Assembly (NCBI GenBank): GCA_964591605.1
Contig: CAZQEN010000183.1
Coordinates: 1 to 14,788, forward strand
DNA length: 14,788 nt
DNA from: CAYLLT01 sp964591605
GTDB lineage: Bacteria; Planctomycetota; Phycisphaerae; UBA1845; PWPN01
Direction of reading: 5' to 3'
Shown: positions 1-7,473 of the stretch, in pieces
Layout of the letters: each line of letters begins with the position of its first letter
Numbering within the stretch: the stretch's first letter is position 1
Notes under the pieces: model-generated
The model's database searches: none
The model's input: only the letters and a program-made list of their open reading frames with translations
Told to the model about the DNA's origin: nothing
Made by a program: the position numbers and the translations under genes

Positions 1-803
1 GTACGCATCCCGCGGTCCGAATCATCAGATTCACCGGCTCCACCGAGTTCGGCCGCTTCATCGCCGGGCAGGCAGCCCCGCACATCAAGCGGCTGGCGAT
101 GGAGCTGGGCGGCAACGCCCCGTTCATCGTTTTCGAGGATGCAGACATCGAGGCGGCGGTCTCGGGCCTGATCGCCAACAAGTTTCGCGCCGGCGGTCAG
201 ACCTGCGTCTGCGCGAACCGCCTGTATGTGCAGCGCTCGATCATCGAGCCGTTCATCGCGCGGGCGGCGCAGGGCGTTCAGGCGCTGCGCGTCGGCGACG
301 GGATGGATCCGGCCACCGACATCGGCCCGCTCATCGACCGGGCGGGCTTCGACAAGGTGGCCGCCCACGTGGCCGACGCACTGCGGCGCGGGGCGCGGCG
401 CATCGTCGGCGCCGACCCCCCTCGTCCGCGGGAGGACTGGGGCGCGTTCTACCCGCCGACGCTGCTGACCGGCGTCACGTGCGATATGCTCGTGTGCCGG
501 GAAGAGACGTTCGGGCCGATCGTCGCGGTCAGCGAGTTCGACGACGAACCGGCGGCGGTCCAGGCGGCCAACGGCACGCCCTTCGGCCTGGCGGCGTACG
601 TCTACACGCGCGATGCCGGGCGGGCCCGGCGGGTGATCGAGCGGCTTCAGTTCGGCCACGTCGGCCTGAACACCGGAACCGGCCCGACGCCCGAAGCACC
701 TTTTGGAGGTATGAAGCATTCGGGCTACGGCCGCGAGGGCGGACTCGAGGGCCTCGTGGAGTTCTGCGAGACGCAGGTGGTGGCAGGGGCGGTGAATGAC
801 TAA
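1..803 (+). CDS. NAD(P)-dependent aldehyde dehydrogenase, succinate-semialdehyde dehydrogenase type (C-terminal part)
   Basis: The 5' end is cut off by the window edge; the frame is open from base 3, and 266 residues are visible. An ATG at 99 lies inside the conserved core, so it is not the true start. The visible part begins in the cofactor region (FTGSTEFGR) and runs through the catalytic glutamate motif MELGGN (E about visible residue 34), the nucleophile motif GGQTCVCANR (Cys 68, followed by a second Cys two residues on, as in succinate-semialdehyde dehydrogenases), ETFGPIVAV, and the terminal APFGGMKHSGYGREGG motif. The family oxidises semialdehydes to acids with NAD(P)+ in the cytoplasm. 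Next to a sugar-acid dehydratase, a 2-oxoglutarate-semialdehyde dehydrogenase role is an alternative to succinate semialdehyde. The family call is firm; the substrate is inferred. Confidence 0.92.
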   Translation, partial: THPAVRIIRFTGSTEFGRFIAGQAAPHIKRLAMELGGNAPFIVFEDADIEAAVSGLIANKFRAGGQTCVCANRLYVQRSIIEPFIARAAQGVQALRVGDGMDPATDIGPLIDRAGFDKVAAHVADALRRGARRIVGADPPRPREDWGAFYPPTLLTGVTCDMLVCREETFGPIVAVSEFDDEPAAVQAANGTPFGLAAYVYTRDAGRARRVIERLQFGHVGLNTGTGPTPEAPFGGMKHSGYGREGGLEGLVEFCETQVVAGAVND

Positions 804-885
804 TGACTAAGTCCCAATGTCTAATGAATGACTGAATGACCCAATGTCTAACGGGGTCTATGGTCCATTCAGTCATTAGACATTG
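795..885. repeat. Intergenic inverted repeat built from AATGTCTAATGA-type words
   Basis: The left arm (815-841) and the reverse complement of the right arm (862-885) are the same sequence except for a 4-base AATG duplication in the left arm and one extra G in the right. The shared blocks are CAATGTCTAATG, ACTGAATG and ACC. Further partial copies of the word lie at 795-812 and 842-852, so the element is also loosely tandem. The transcript could form a long hairpin with a loop of about 20 nt between the aldehyde dehydrogenase stop and the next gene. It is AT-richer than the flanking genes. It may act as a terminator or processing hairpin, or be a small non-autonomous mobile repeat; neither is proven. 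Confidence 0.75.
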
Positions 886-912
886 AACGCGACCGGCGGT
901 GGTAAAAAACGT

Positions 913-1938
913 ATGAAAACGAAGCCCAGGCTGGTCATCCTCAATCCGACGTGCCTCGAGGTGCTCGACGCGCATACGGCCTGCCTCGACGCGACGGGTC
1001 TGGACTGGGTTGCTTCGCGTGACTTCATGTTGCTCACGCCCGCCCGCGCCGATGCGGCGATGCGTGACGCCGATGCGCTCATCCTTCCGGCCTCCATCCG
1101 CAACCTGCCTTCGGCGGAGCAGATGGCCGCGCACCCGCGCCTGAAGGTGATCTCCATCGCCGCGAGCGGCTACGACTGGCTGGACGTGGATGCTGCGACG
1201 CGATGCGGCATCGTCGTCACCATGGCGCCGGCCCGCGAAGGCGTCGAAGTGGTCGCCGACCTCGCCCTGGGCTTCATGCTCGCGTTGGCGCGGCAGATCC
1301 CCTGGTTCGATCGGCGTGTCGCCGCCGGCCAGCACGGACGTGGAATGGGCGTGTCGGTGTGGGGCAAGACCCTGGGCATCGTGGGCCTGGGCCGGATCGG
1401 TCAGGCGGTAGCCCGCCGGGCGGACGGCTTCGATATGCGCGTGCTGGCCGCCGAGCCGCACCCCGACGAGGCATTCGTACGGCGGCATGGCATCGAGGTA
1501 GTTGAGATCGAGACGCTCCTGCGTGAGAGCGACTTCGTGTCGCTGCACGTGCGCCTGGACGGGACCACCTGCGGCATGATCGGCGCCGCGCAGCTCGAGC
1601 GGATGAAGCCCTCGGCGTTCCTGATCAACACCGCCCGCCAGGAGCTCATTGACGAGTCGGCACTCGTCCGGGCCATCGAGAGCAGGAGGATTGCCGGCGC
1701 GGCCCTCGACGATCCGCCGACCGCCGTCACGCAGCCGCTGGCGGGTCTGCCCAACGTGATTTTTGCCCCGCACCACGGCAATCGCGCGATCGAGGGCGTG
1801 CATGCGGTGTTCCGCCTGGCCATCGACAACGCGGTGCGCGTCCTTGCCGGCCGGCGGCCCGAGCATCTCGTCAACGCCGAAATCTACAGCAGCGGCGCAC
1901 TCCGGTTGAGAGCCGGAAGCGAGGTACCACAGGTATGA
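913..1938 (+). CDS. D-isomer-specific 2-hydroxyacid dehydrogenase family protein
   Basis: This is a cytoplasmic NAD(P)-dependent oxidoreductase-like protein of 341 residues, the usual length for the family that interconverts 2-keto acids and D-2-hydroxy acids. I chose the ATG at 913; the frame also opens at a TTG at 883, but that codon lies inside the inverted repeat. From the ATG, the substrate-domain motif AASGYDWLDVDAA lies at about 83-95, the Rossmann motif GLGRIG at 158-163, the catalytic-Arg motif NTARQELIDE near 239-248 and the catalytic-His region APHHGN near 285-290. Oddly, the segment that normally reads LDVFxxEP reads LDDPPTAVTQP here, so the glutamate that activates the histidine is not seen. 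The gene overlaps the next one by 4 bases (ATGA), which suggests translational coupling. It could be a divergent glyoxylate/hydroxypyruvate-type reductase or a member with altered catalysis. Confidence 0.88.
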   Translation: MKTKPRLVILNPTCLEVLDAHTACLDATGLDWVASRDFMLLTPARADAAMRDADALILPASIRNLPSAEQMAAHPRLKVISIAASGYDWLDVDAATRCGIVVTMAPAREGVEVVADLALGFMLALARQIPWFDRRVAAGQHGRGMGVSVWGKTLGIVGLGRIGQAVARRADGFDMRVLAAEPHPDEAFVRRHGIEVVEIETLLRESDFVSLHVRLDGTTCGMIGAAQLERMKPSAFLINTARQELIDESALVRAIESRRIAGAALDDPPTAVTQPLAGLPNVIFAPHHGNRAIEGVHAVFRLAIDNAVRVLAGRRPEHLVNAEIYSSGALRLRAGSEVPQV

Positions 1939-3152
1939 AGATCCGCGATATCACGGTTTACCCGCTGCAGAGTCCGGGCCGAACGCTGGTCGTCGTGCTG
2001 GTGGAGACCGACGAGGGAATGACCGGCGTAGGCGAGGCCGGGCTGCAACGACGCTGGAAGGGAATCGTCGGCGCGGTCGATCACCTGCGGGCCTGGCTCG
2101 TCGGGCAGGACCCGATGCGCATCGAGTATCTCTGGCAGCGGATGTTCCGCGGCGGATTCTACCCGGCCGACCGCCTCATCGGCTCGGCCATCTCGGCCAT
2201 TGATATTGCACTCTGGGACATCAAGGGTCAGGCGCTCGGTGTGCCCGTGTACGAGTTGCTGGGCGGGCGATGCCGTGATCGCATCGAATGCTTCTTCCAG
2301 CCTGGTTACCTCACTTCGGTCGTCGAGCATCCGCAGGTCCCGTCAAACCGAGCCGCACAGACGCCCGGCGCGACCCGCGAAGGCGATCGGTTCGCGGACC
2401 TCTCGGAGCTGGCCGACGTGGCCCGGCGCTACGTCGCGGAGGGCTACAAATACTTCCGCGTCTCACCGAACGCAGTGGATGGACTGTTCAAGCCCGAGGA
2501 AGCCGCGATTCAGACCATCCGCCAACTGCACGCCGTCCGCGAGGCGGTGGGCGACAAGCTCGAACTGATGGTCGATCTGCACGCGCGGCTCAGCCCGGCC
2601 GAGGCCGTCTGGTTCTGCCGCGAGTGCGAGCCGCTGCGCGTATATGTCATCGAAGACCCCATCCGGTCCGAACACATCGCCGGTTATCGTCATATTCGCC
2701 GGCAGTCGCGCGTGCCATTGGCCGCGGGCGAGCAATGGGCCCACAAGTGGGAGTTCCGCCTGGCAATCGAGGAAGAGCTGGTCGATTACGTACGGCCGGA
2801 CCTGTGCATCTGCGGGGGCATCACCGAGGGACGCAAAATCGCCGCGATGGCCGAAACGCACCTGATCAAGCTGCTGCTGCACAATCCGCTCGGGCCGGTC
2901 TGTACGGCGGCCTCGCTCCATCTGGACCTGGCCTGCGACAACGCCGGCCCGCAGGAGGTGCTCTGGCCGCCGCAGGCGATGCTGCCCGACGTGTTCGAGT
3001 GTGCGTTCGAGCTCAAAGGCGGTTACCTCACCGTCCCGACGTCGCCGGGGCTGGGCGTACGCTTCAATCGCGAGGCGGCGGCCAGCCACCCCGCCGACAT
3101 GACCGAGCCGCCGCACTGGCATCGCGAAGACGGGTCGTTCACCAACTACTGA
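1935..3152 (+). CDS. Enolase-superfamily sugar-acid dehydratase (mandelate racemase / galactonate dehydratase-like)
   Basis: The protein has 405 residues, typical for acid-sugar dehydratases, which abstract the proton next to a carboxylate and eliminate water to give a 2-keto-3-deoxy sugar acid. An N-terminal capping domain (about 1-125, with AISAIDIALWDIKGQALGVPVYELLGG at 85-111 in the standard place) precedes the TIM barrel. Metal ligands fit D214 in VDLHARL, E240 in VIEDPI and E266 in AAGEQW. H216, two residues after the first ligand, is a feature of the mannonate/galactonate dehydratase groups. H316 in LLLHNPLGP and D289 in RPDL fit the other catalytic positions. The C-terminus (PHWHREDGSFTNY) also matches galactonate-dehydratase-like proteins. 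GAGG at 1921-1924 is a plausible ribosome site. The start overlaps the upstream stop, so the two genes are probably one operon. The exact sugar acid is not determinable. Confidence 0.9.
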   Translation: MKIRDITVYPLQSPGRTLVVVLVETDEGMTGVGEAGLQRRWKGIVGAVDHLRAWLVGQDPMRIEYLWQRMFRGGFYPADRLIGSAISAIDIALWDIKGQALGVPVYELLGGRCRDRIECFFQPGYLTSVVEHPQVPSNRAAQTPGATREGDRFADLSELADVARRYVAEGYKYFRVSPNAVDGLFKPEEAAIQTIRQLHAVREAVGDKLELMVDLHARLSPAEAVWFCRECEPLRVYVIEDPIRSEHIAGYRHIRRQSRVPLAAGEQWAHKWEFRLAIEEELVDYVRPDLCICGGITEGRKIAAMAETHLIKLLLHNPLGPVCTAASLHLDLACDNAGPQEVLWPPQAMLPDVFECAFELKGGYLTVPTSPGLGVRFNREAAASHPADMTEPPHWHREDGSFTNY

Positions 3153-3180
3153 GGAACGTTGCGCGGCATCGGGGGCATAA

Positions 3181-3406
3181 CACCACAGACACGGAGGGCA
3201 CGGAGATGAAACCCGAATGACGAAATCCGAATGTCGAATGAAGCCCGGAATCCGAATTCCCGAATGCCACTGTCTAAGGACGCCCGATGTTTCAGCACCC
3301 CAATGCCCGCGCGGGCCTCATCAGGGCTTGGTCATTCGGCATTGATTTGTCATTCTGGGTTCGTCATTCGTCATTTCTGCTCTTCTCCGTGCCCTCCGAG
3401 CCGTGG
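3181..3406. repeat. Nested inverted-repeat intergenic element (CACGGAGGGCACGGAG outer arms, GAATGACGAA-type inner arms)
   Basis: The outer arms are 3183-3206 on the left and 3384-3406 on the right. The reverse complement of the right arm shares 14 consecutive bases (GGAGGGCACGGAGA) with the left, plus CCAC at the outer end. Inside these, a left inner arm (about 3215-3246, GAATGACGAAATCCGAATG and on to AGCCC) matches the reverse complement of 3324-3355 with small indels, and more GAATGACGAA words lie at 3356-3377. The two word families therefore form one nested palindrome. I recognise both as recurrent in planctomycete intergenic DNA, from memory. The outer arm recurs at 7474-7620. The element is AT-richer than its surroundings and is followed directly by a coding remnant. 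Confidence 0.75.
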
Positions 3407-3510
3407 ACGGCACGAACACGCTGCGCATCGCTGTGAAAAACCACGGCCAGGAACTCAACCCTCACGGCCTGCGGGCCAAACTCAGCGGCTCGGCCGATGG
3501 AAAGCGCTGA
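3403..3510 (+). pseudogene. Decayed C-terminal coding remnant (sandwich-domain-like)
   Basis: Read from the GTG at 3403, the frame gives about 35 residues and stops at TGA 3508-3510. The peptide contains DGTNTLRIAVKNHG followed by NPHGLRAKL. The pattern (G-x-N-x-L-x-I-x-V-x-N-x-G, then N-P-x-G-L-x-A-x-L) resembles the last strands of the beta-sandwich domains common in planctomycete glycoside hydrolases and PVC-type dehydrogenases. No other part of such a gene is visible: the frame begins at the outer edge of the inverted repeat and has no ribosome site. I read it as the tail of a gene whose 5' part has been lost. Chance coding resemblance is the alternative for so short a peptide. Confidence 0.4.
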
Positions 3511-3538
3511 GAGCGTGTGCGAGATGCGGTCAAACCAG

Positions 3539-3609
3539 CAGAGCCCCGACCGTCAGGGAGGGGGTTCTTCCCTGTGCCCGCAGACCGCTTCCTCACGGGC
3601 GCGGCTGTG
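3539..3609. repeat. Palindromic repeat of the GAGCCGCGACCGTCAGGGAG type
   Basis: The left arm is 3539-3565 (CAGAGCCCCGACCGTCAGGG and on). The right arm is 3584-3609, whose reverse complement begins CACAGCCGCGCCCGTGAGG. The arms agree at most positions over about 26 bases and flank an 18-base loop. The word is close to a palindromic repeat I recall as widespread in planctomycete genomes, where it often reads through as a PRPSGxG peptide. No gene needs this stretch. It lies between the coding remnant and the untenanted leader of the next gene. Confidence 0.65.
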
Positions 3610-3610
3610 A

Positions 3611-3870
3611 TCGAGCTTCTCAAACATTCTCCAAGGCTGTAGTGATACCTTCTGCAACGTCGGGGTGAGCTCTGCATACACTCAATGCCGCGGGACAACC
3701 ATCCTCTTGCTTTTCGATCAGGCTGGCGGGACCATGACAGGGGGCCGGTGTAGCCCGGACGGAAGCGCTTTGCTTCTCGTCGGTTACATCTTCCGCAGAT
3801 CGACTCTTCGTCAGCGGGTTCCAGGCTCGAGTCTGTGAGGCGGCACTTCCGCGCGCGGGTGTGGCCGGAG
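3611..3870. other. Intergenic stretch with no supported gene
   Basis: This is the 260 bp upstream of the large dehydrogenase gene. I see no convincing reading frame, tRNA or riboswitch. A small hairpin (GAAGC at 3762-3766 pairing with GCTTC at 3772-3776, with a few further pairs beyond an internal loop) is the only local structure noticed and may be chance. No promoter with good -10 and -35 boxes was found, though one must lie here or further upstream. Confidence 0.5.
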
Positions 3871-3880
3871 GGTGGATGGG

Positions 3881-6800
3881 ATGTTCGAGACGGTTCACCG
3901 GGCTTGGGCGTCGTTTCTGCGGGTGGGGGGCGTTCGTGCTCGCTTCGCCGGCCCGAACGTGCGTGGCCGCATCGCATGGGCGTGGGCGGTGGCGGCGGCG
4001 GGCGGGTGTGTTCACACGGCATCGGCGCAGGTCGAGTGGCTGCCGCAGCGCGGGGCGGCGCTGGTCGCAGAGTCGAGCGGTTACACGGCCGTTCGGGCCG
4101 GTGAGGCATGGGAGGGAGAAGCCACCAACCAGGCCGACCCCGTCATCACCCTGTCTTCCCTGGACATCGACGCCGACCGGCACAAGTACCTGTACGTGGA
4201 TCTGGACCTGCAGAATGCCCGCTCGCTCCAGGTCTACTTTGCCACCGAGCCCGCCGGCCCCTTCAACGAGCCGGACAGCGTCAAGGGAGTCGGGGTGGTC
4301 GACTCCGGCCGTCGGACGATCTACCGGTTCGACTTCTCGGCAACACCCCGCTGGAAAGGCCGGATTCGCGGACTTCGCCTGGATGTCGACGGGGCGAAAG
4401 CGGGGTCAACCGTGCGGCTCCACGCGATCGGAGTCTCCGAAAAGCCCGAACACCCCCGCACGGACGCCAGCGTCGGGGTCTCCACGCAGTACGGCGCCGA
4501 AGGCGGCGGCGTTGCCGGAACCGATCCGCTTCCGCCGGAATTGGAACGGCAGCGATTCGTCCTGCCCGAGGGATTCGAGGTCGATCTCTTCGCCGCCGAG
4601 CCGCGGATTGCCAAGCCGATGAATCTCGCGTTCGATCGGCGCGGGCGGATGTGGGTGACCAGCAGTGTCGAATATCCCTGGCCCGCAAAGGACGAGGACC
4701 AGGCCCGCGACACCCTCAAGATCCTCGAAGATTCCGACGGCGACGGCCGGGCCGACAAGGTTACCCTCTTCGCCGACAGACTGAACATCCCCATCGGCGT
4801 CTTGCCTCTGCCCGACGGAGCGATCGTCTACAGTGCCCCCAACCTCTATCGCTATTACGACGATGACGGCGACGACCGCGCTGACCGCCGCGAGGTGCTC
4901 TACGGGCCGTTCGGGATCGGCGACACCCACGGGATGATCAACGGCCTGACCCGCGGCTTCGACGGTTGGATCTATGCCTGCCACGGCTTCTCGAACAAGT
5001 CCACCATCAAGGGCAAAGACGGCCACGAGATCAGGATGCAGTCGGGCAACACGTTCCGCTTCCGCATCGACGGCTCGCGCGTCGAGCACGTGACCTTCGG
5101 GCAGGTCAATCCGTTCGGGCTGTGTCTCAACGCGCTGGGCTTCATGTTCACCGCCGATTGTCACAGCCGGCCGCTGACGCAACTGGTGTGGGGCGGCTAC
5201 TACTCGAGCTTCGGCAAGCCGGATGACGGCCTGGGCTTCACGCCGGATATCTGTGAGCATGAGCACGGCTCCACAGGCATCGCCGGCGTCTGCGTGTACG
5301 AAGACACCCATTTCCCGCCCGCCTGGCGGCAGATGGCCCTGACCGGCAATGTCATCACTACGCGCCTGGACCGCGATCGGCTCGAACGGCACGGCTCGAC
5401 GTACCGCGCGGTGCATGACGAGGCGTTCATGGTGTCGCGAGATCCCTGGTTCCGCCCGGTCGACATCCAGCTCGGTCCGGACGGGGCGCTGTACGTGGCC
5501 GATTTCTACAACCGCATCATCGGACACTACGAAGTGCGGCTGGATCATCCGGGCCGCGACCGCACGAGCGGGCGCATCTGGCGCATCCGCTACACGGGCG
5601 GCGACGCGGGCCGGCCGGCGGAGCCGCCCCGGTCGAACTGGGCGCAAGCCAGCATTTCTGAACTCATCGACGATCTCGGACATCCGAACCTGACTGTACG
5701 CATGCTGGCCACGCACGAACTCGTCGACCGCGGTGGCGCCCAAGTGATGGCGGCGGTGAAGGCGGCGCTCGAGCGGGGTGGTGCGGGTGACGATTCCGTG
5801 CTGCAACGCGTGCACGGCCTGTGGGTGCTCGAACGTCTGGAAGCCTTGCCCCAGGACATGCTGGCCCGCGCCGCGGAGGATGCATCGCTGATCTGCCGCG
5901 TGCACGCATGCCGGATCGTGGGCTCGCGCCCGACCTGGACCGCGGCGGACCGCGAACTCGCCATGGGCGGTCTGACCGACGCGGACGGCGCGGTCCGGCA
6001 GGCGGCGGCCCAGGCCCTCGCCTCGCACCCACAGGTCGATCAGATTGAGCCGCTGGCCGAAGCGATCCGGAACGCGCCCGCCGAGGATCCGCTGCTGCGG
6101 CATGCCCTGCGCATCGCCCTGCGAGATCAGTTGCGCGCGCCCGAAGGCTGGTTGCCCCTGCGGCGAAGCGACGTCTCAGCGGGGCTGGCCGATGCGGTGC
6201 TGGACGTGGCGCCGGGCGTGCAGACGGCCGAGAGCGCGTCGTTCCTGCTCGACAGGCTGACGGCGAGGTCGTGGGAGGCCGGCGCCCTGCAGCAGACGCT
6301 CAAGCAGATCATGCAGCATGTGCCCCGGGAGCGGCTGGCGGCGGCGGTCGAGCAGGCCCAGCAGGCGGCCGGCAACGATCTGAAGCTCGAAGCGGCGGCC
6401 ATCGAGGGCCTGCGGAGCGGCACACAGGCGCGAGGCATCGAGCTCCTCGACTCCACTCGCCGCTGGGCCGACCAGGTCGCGGGGAGGCTGCTCGAGAGCG
6501 ACCGCCGGGCGGGCATCGCCCTCGTGCGGAACCTGAAGCTCGCCAGCCACGAGCGGCGGCTGGTGCAGCTCGCGTCCACGGGCGTCGAACCGACGCCGAT
6601 CCGCAAAGGGGCGTGCGACGCACTTGTGGACATCGATGCCGCCGCGCACGTGAGCGTGTTTGCGGCCATTGTCAGCAATGCGACCGAGCCGATGCCCTTA
6701 CGTCTCCACGCCGCCACGCTGCTGGGCCGCGTGAAGGAGGCGGCCGCACGCGACGCGCTGATTTCCGTGCTGCGGGCGGCGCCGGCCCGGCTGGCGGAGG

Positions 6801-7453
6801 AAATCGCGGCCGGCCTGGCCGCCAGCCGCGAGGGAGCCGAACGCCTGCTCGACGAGATCGCCGCGGGCAAGGCCTCCGGACGGCTGCTCACCGAACGGTC
6901 GGTGGCCGACCGGCTGCGCAATGCCAGACTCCCCGGCGTCGAGCGCCGCATCGAAGAGCTCACCGCGAATGTCATCTCCCTCGACTCCGATCTGGCAGCG
7001 CTCATCGATCGGCGGGCAGCGGGCCTCGCGGCGGCCGACGCAGACGCGAGCCGCGGCGCGGCCGTCTTCCAGGCGACGTGTGCGGCGTGCCATCGCATCG
7101 GCGGAAAGGGCGGAAAAGTTGGTCCCGAACTCGATGGCATCGGTCTGCGCGGGTTGCATCGCCTCCTTGAGGACACGCTCGATCCCAGCCGCAACGTCGA
7201 CCAGGCGTTCCGCAGCACGATCATCGAGACCCGCGACGGCGTGATGCACGTGGGTATTCTGCAGCACGAGGACGATACTCTGATGACACTTGCCGACAGC
7301 CAGGGCCAGCCAGTCACCATCCCTCGAGATGAGATCACCGATCGGCGGCAGTCCAGTCTGTCGATCATGCCGACCAATATCGCCACCGACCTGCCCGACG
7401 GGCAGTTCTACGATCTGATGGCGTACCTGCTGGAACAGAAGCCAGCGAAGTAA
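3881..7453 (+). CDS. PVC-type secreted dehydrogenase: beta-propeller, HEAT region and C-terminal cytochrome c
   Basis: This giant secreted protein (1190 residues from the ATG) is of a kind very abundant in planctomycetes and verrucomicrobia. A hydrophobic segment ending in HTASAQ (about 32-50) looks like a signal peptide with cleavage after ASA. A beta-sandwich-like domain follows (about 52-187), then the PVC-type membrane-bound-dehydrogenase propeller (about 225-572, containing KPMNLAFDRRGRMWV, DTHGMINGLTRGFDGWIY and DGALYVADFYNRIIGHYE), an alpha-helical HEAT-like region (about 590-1020) and a cytochrome c domain with CAACH at 1067-1071. Met 1163 in SIMPTN is a likely second haem ligand. The family is thought to oxidise sugars or alcohols at the membrane or in the periplasm and pass electrons to haem. 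GGAG at 3867-3870 fits the ATG at 3881; GTGs at 3872 and 3959 are alternatives, the last giving a more compact signal peptide. Substrate unknown. Confidence 0.9.
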   Translation: MFETVHRAWASFLRVGGVRARFAGPNVRGRIAWAWAVAAAGGCVHTASAQVEWLPQRGAALVAESSGYTAVRAGEAWEGEATNQADPVITLSSLDIDADRHKYLYVDLDLQNARSLQVYFATEPAGPFNEPDSVKGVGVVDSGRRTIYRFDFSATPRWKGRIRGLRLDVDGAKAGSTVRLHAIGVSEKPEHPRTDASVGVSTQYGAEGGGVAGTDPLPPELERQRFVLPEGFEVDLFAAEPRIAKPMNLAFDRRGRMWVTSSVEYPWPAKDEDQARDTLKILEDSDGDGRADKVTLFADRLNIPIGVLPLPDGAIVYSAPNLYRYYDDDGDDRADRREVLYGPFGIGDTHGMINGLTRGFDGWIYACHGFSNKSTIKGKDGHEIRMQSGNTFRFRIDGSRVEHVTFGQVNPFGLCLNALGFMFTADCHSRPLTQLVWGGYYSSFGKPDDGLGFTPDICEHEHGSTGIAGVCVYEDTHFPPAWRQMALTGNVITTRLDRDRLERHGSTYRAVHDEAFMVSRDPWFRPVDIQLGPDGALYVADFYNRIIGHYEVRLDHPGRDRTSGRIWRIRYTGGDAGRPAEPPRSNWAQASISELIDDLGHPNLTVRMLATHELVDRGGAQVMAAVKAALERGGAGDDSVLQRVHGLWVLERLEALPQDMLARAAEDASLICRVHACRIVGSRPTWTAADRELAMGGLTDADGAVRQAAAQALASHPQVDQIEPLAEAIRNAPAEDPLLRHALRIALRDQLRAPEGWLPLRRSDVSAGLADAVLDVAPGVQTAESASFLLDRLTARSWEAGALQQTLKQIMQHVPRERLAAAVEQAQQAAGNDLKLEAAAIEGLRSGTQARGIELLDSTRRWADQVAGRLLESDRRAGIALVRNLKLASHERRLVQLASTGVEPTPIRKGACDALVDIDAAAHVSVFAAIVSNATEPMPLRLHAATLLGRVKEAAARDALISVLRAAPARLAEEIAAGLAASREGAERLLDEIAAGKASGRLLTERSVADRLRNARLPGVERRIEELTANVISLDSDLAALIDRRAAGLAAADADASRGAAVFQATCAACHRIGGKGGKVGPELDGIGLRGLHRLLEDTLDPSRNVDQAFRSTIIETRDGVMHVGILQHEDDTLMTLADSQGQPVTIPRDEITDRRQSSLSIMPTNIATDLPDGQFYDLMAYLLEQKPAK

Positions 7454-7473
7454 ACTCCGGAGTTGCATAATGA

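Noticed and set aside
883..912. TTG at 883 as the start of the hydroxyacid dehydrogenase
   Set aside because: The codon lies in the right arm of the inverted repeat and would add ten unconserved residues; the ATG at 913 gives the usual family N-terminus.
529..1866. A 445-codon open frame on the - strand
   Set aside because: It spans two real + strand genes and the inverted repeat between them, with no family motif; it is a composition artefact.
2288..3220. A 310-codon + strand frame overlapping the dehydratase
   Set aside because: It is Arg/Pro-rich, shifted relative to the dehydratase whose catalytic motifs are all in the other frame, and it ends in repeat DNA.
3231..3668. A 145-codon frame in the gap before the large dehydrogenase gene
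   Set aside because: It translates both repeat elements and disagrees with the frame of the coding remnant at 3403-3510; no motif or ribosome site.
3781..3850. A tRNA-like GGTTCCAGGCTC stretch near 3820-3832
   Set aside because: No matching acceptor, D-arm or anticodon arm can be drawn around it.
4406..6103. A 565-codon open frame on the - strand
   Set aside because: It lies wholly inside the well-supported dehydrogenase gene on the + strand, its protein is Arg/Val/Gly/His-rich with no recognisable motif, and long antisense frames are expected at this GC content.
6127..7386. A 419-codon open frame on the - strand
   Set aside because: It is antisense to the HEAT and cytochrome c part of the dehydrogenase, has low-complexity Ser/Ala/Arg composition and no domain pattern.
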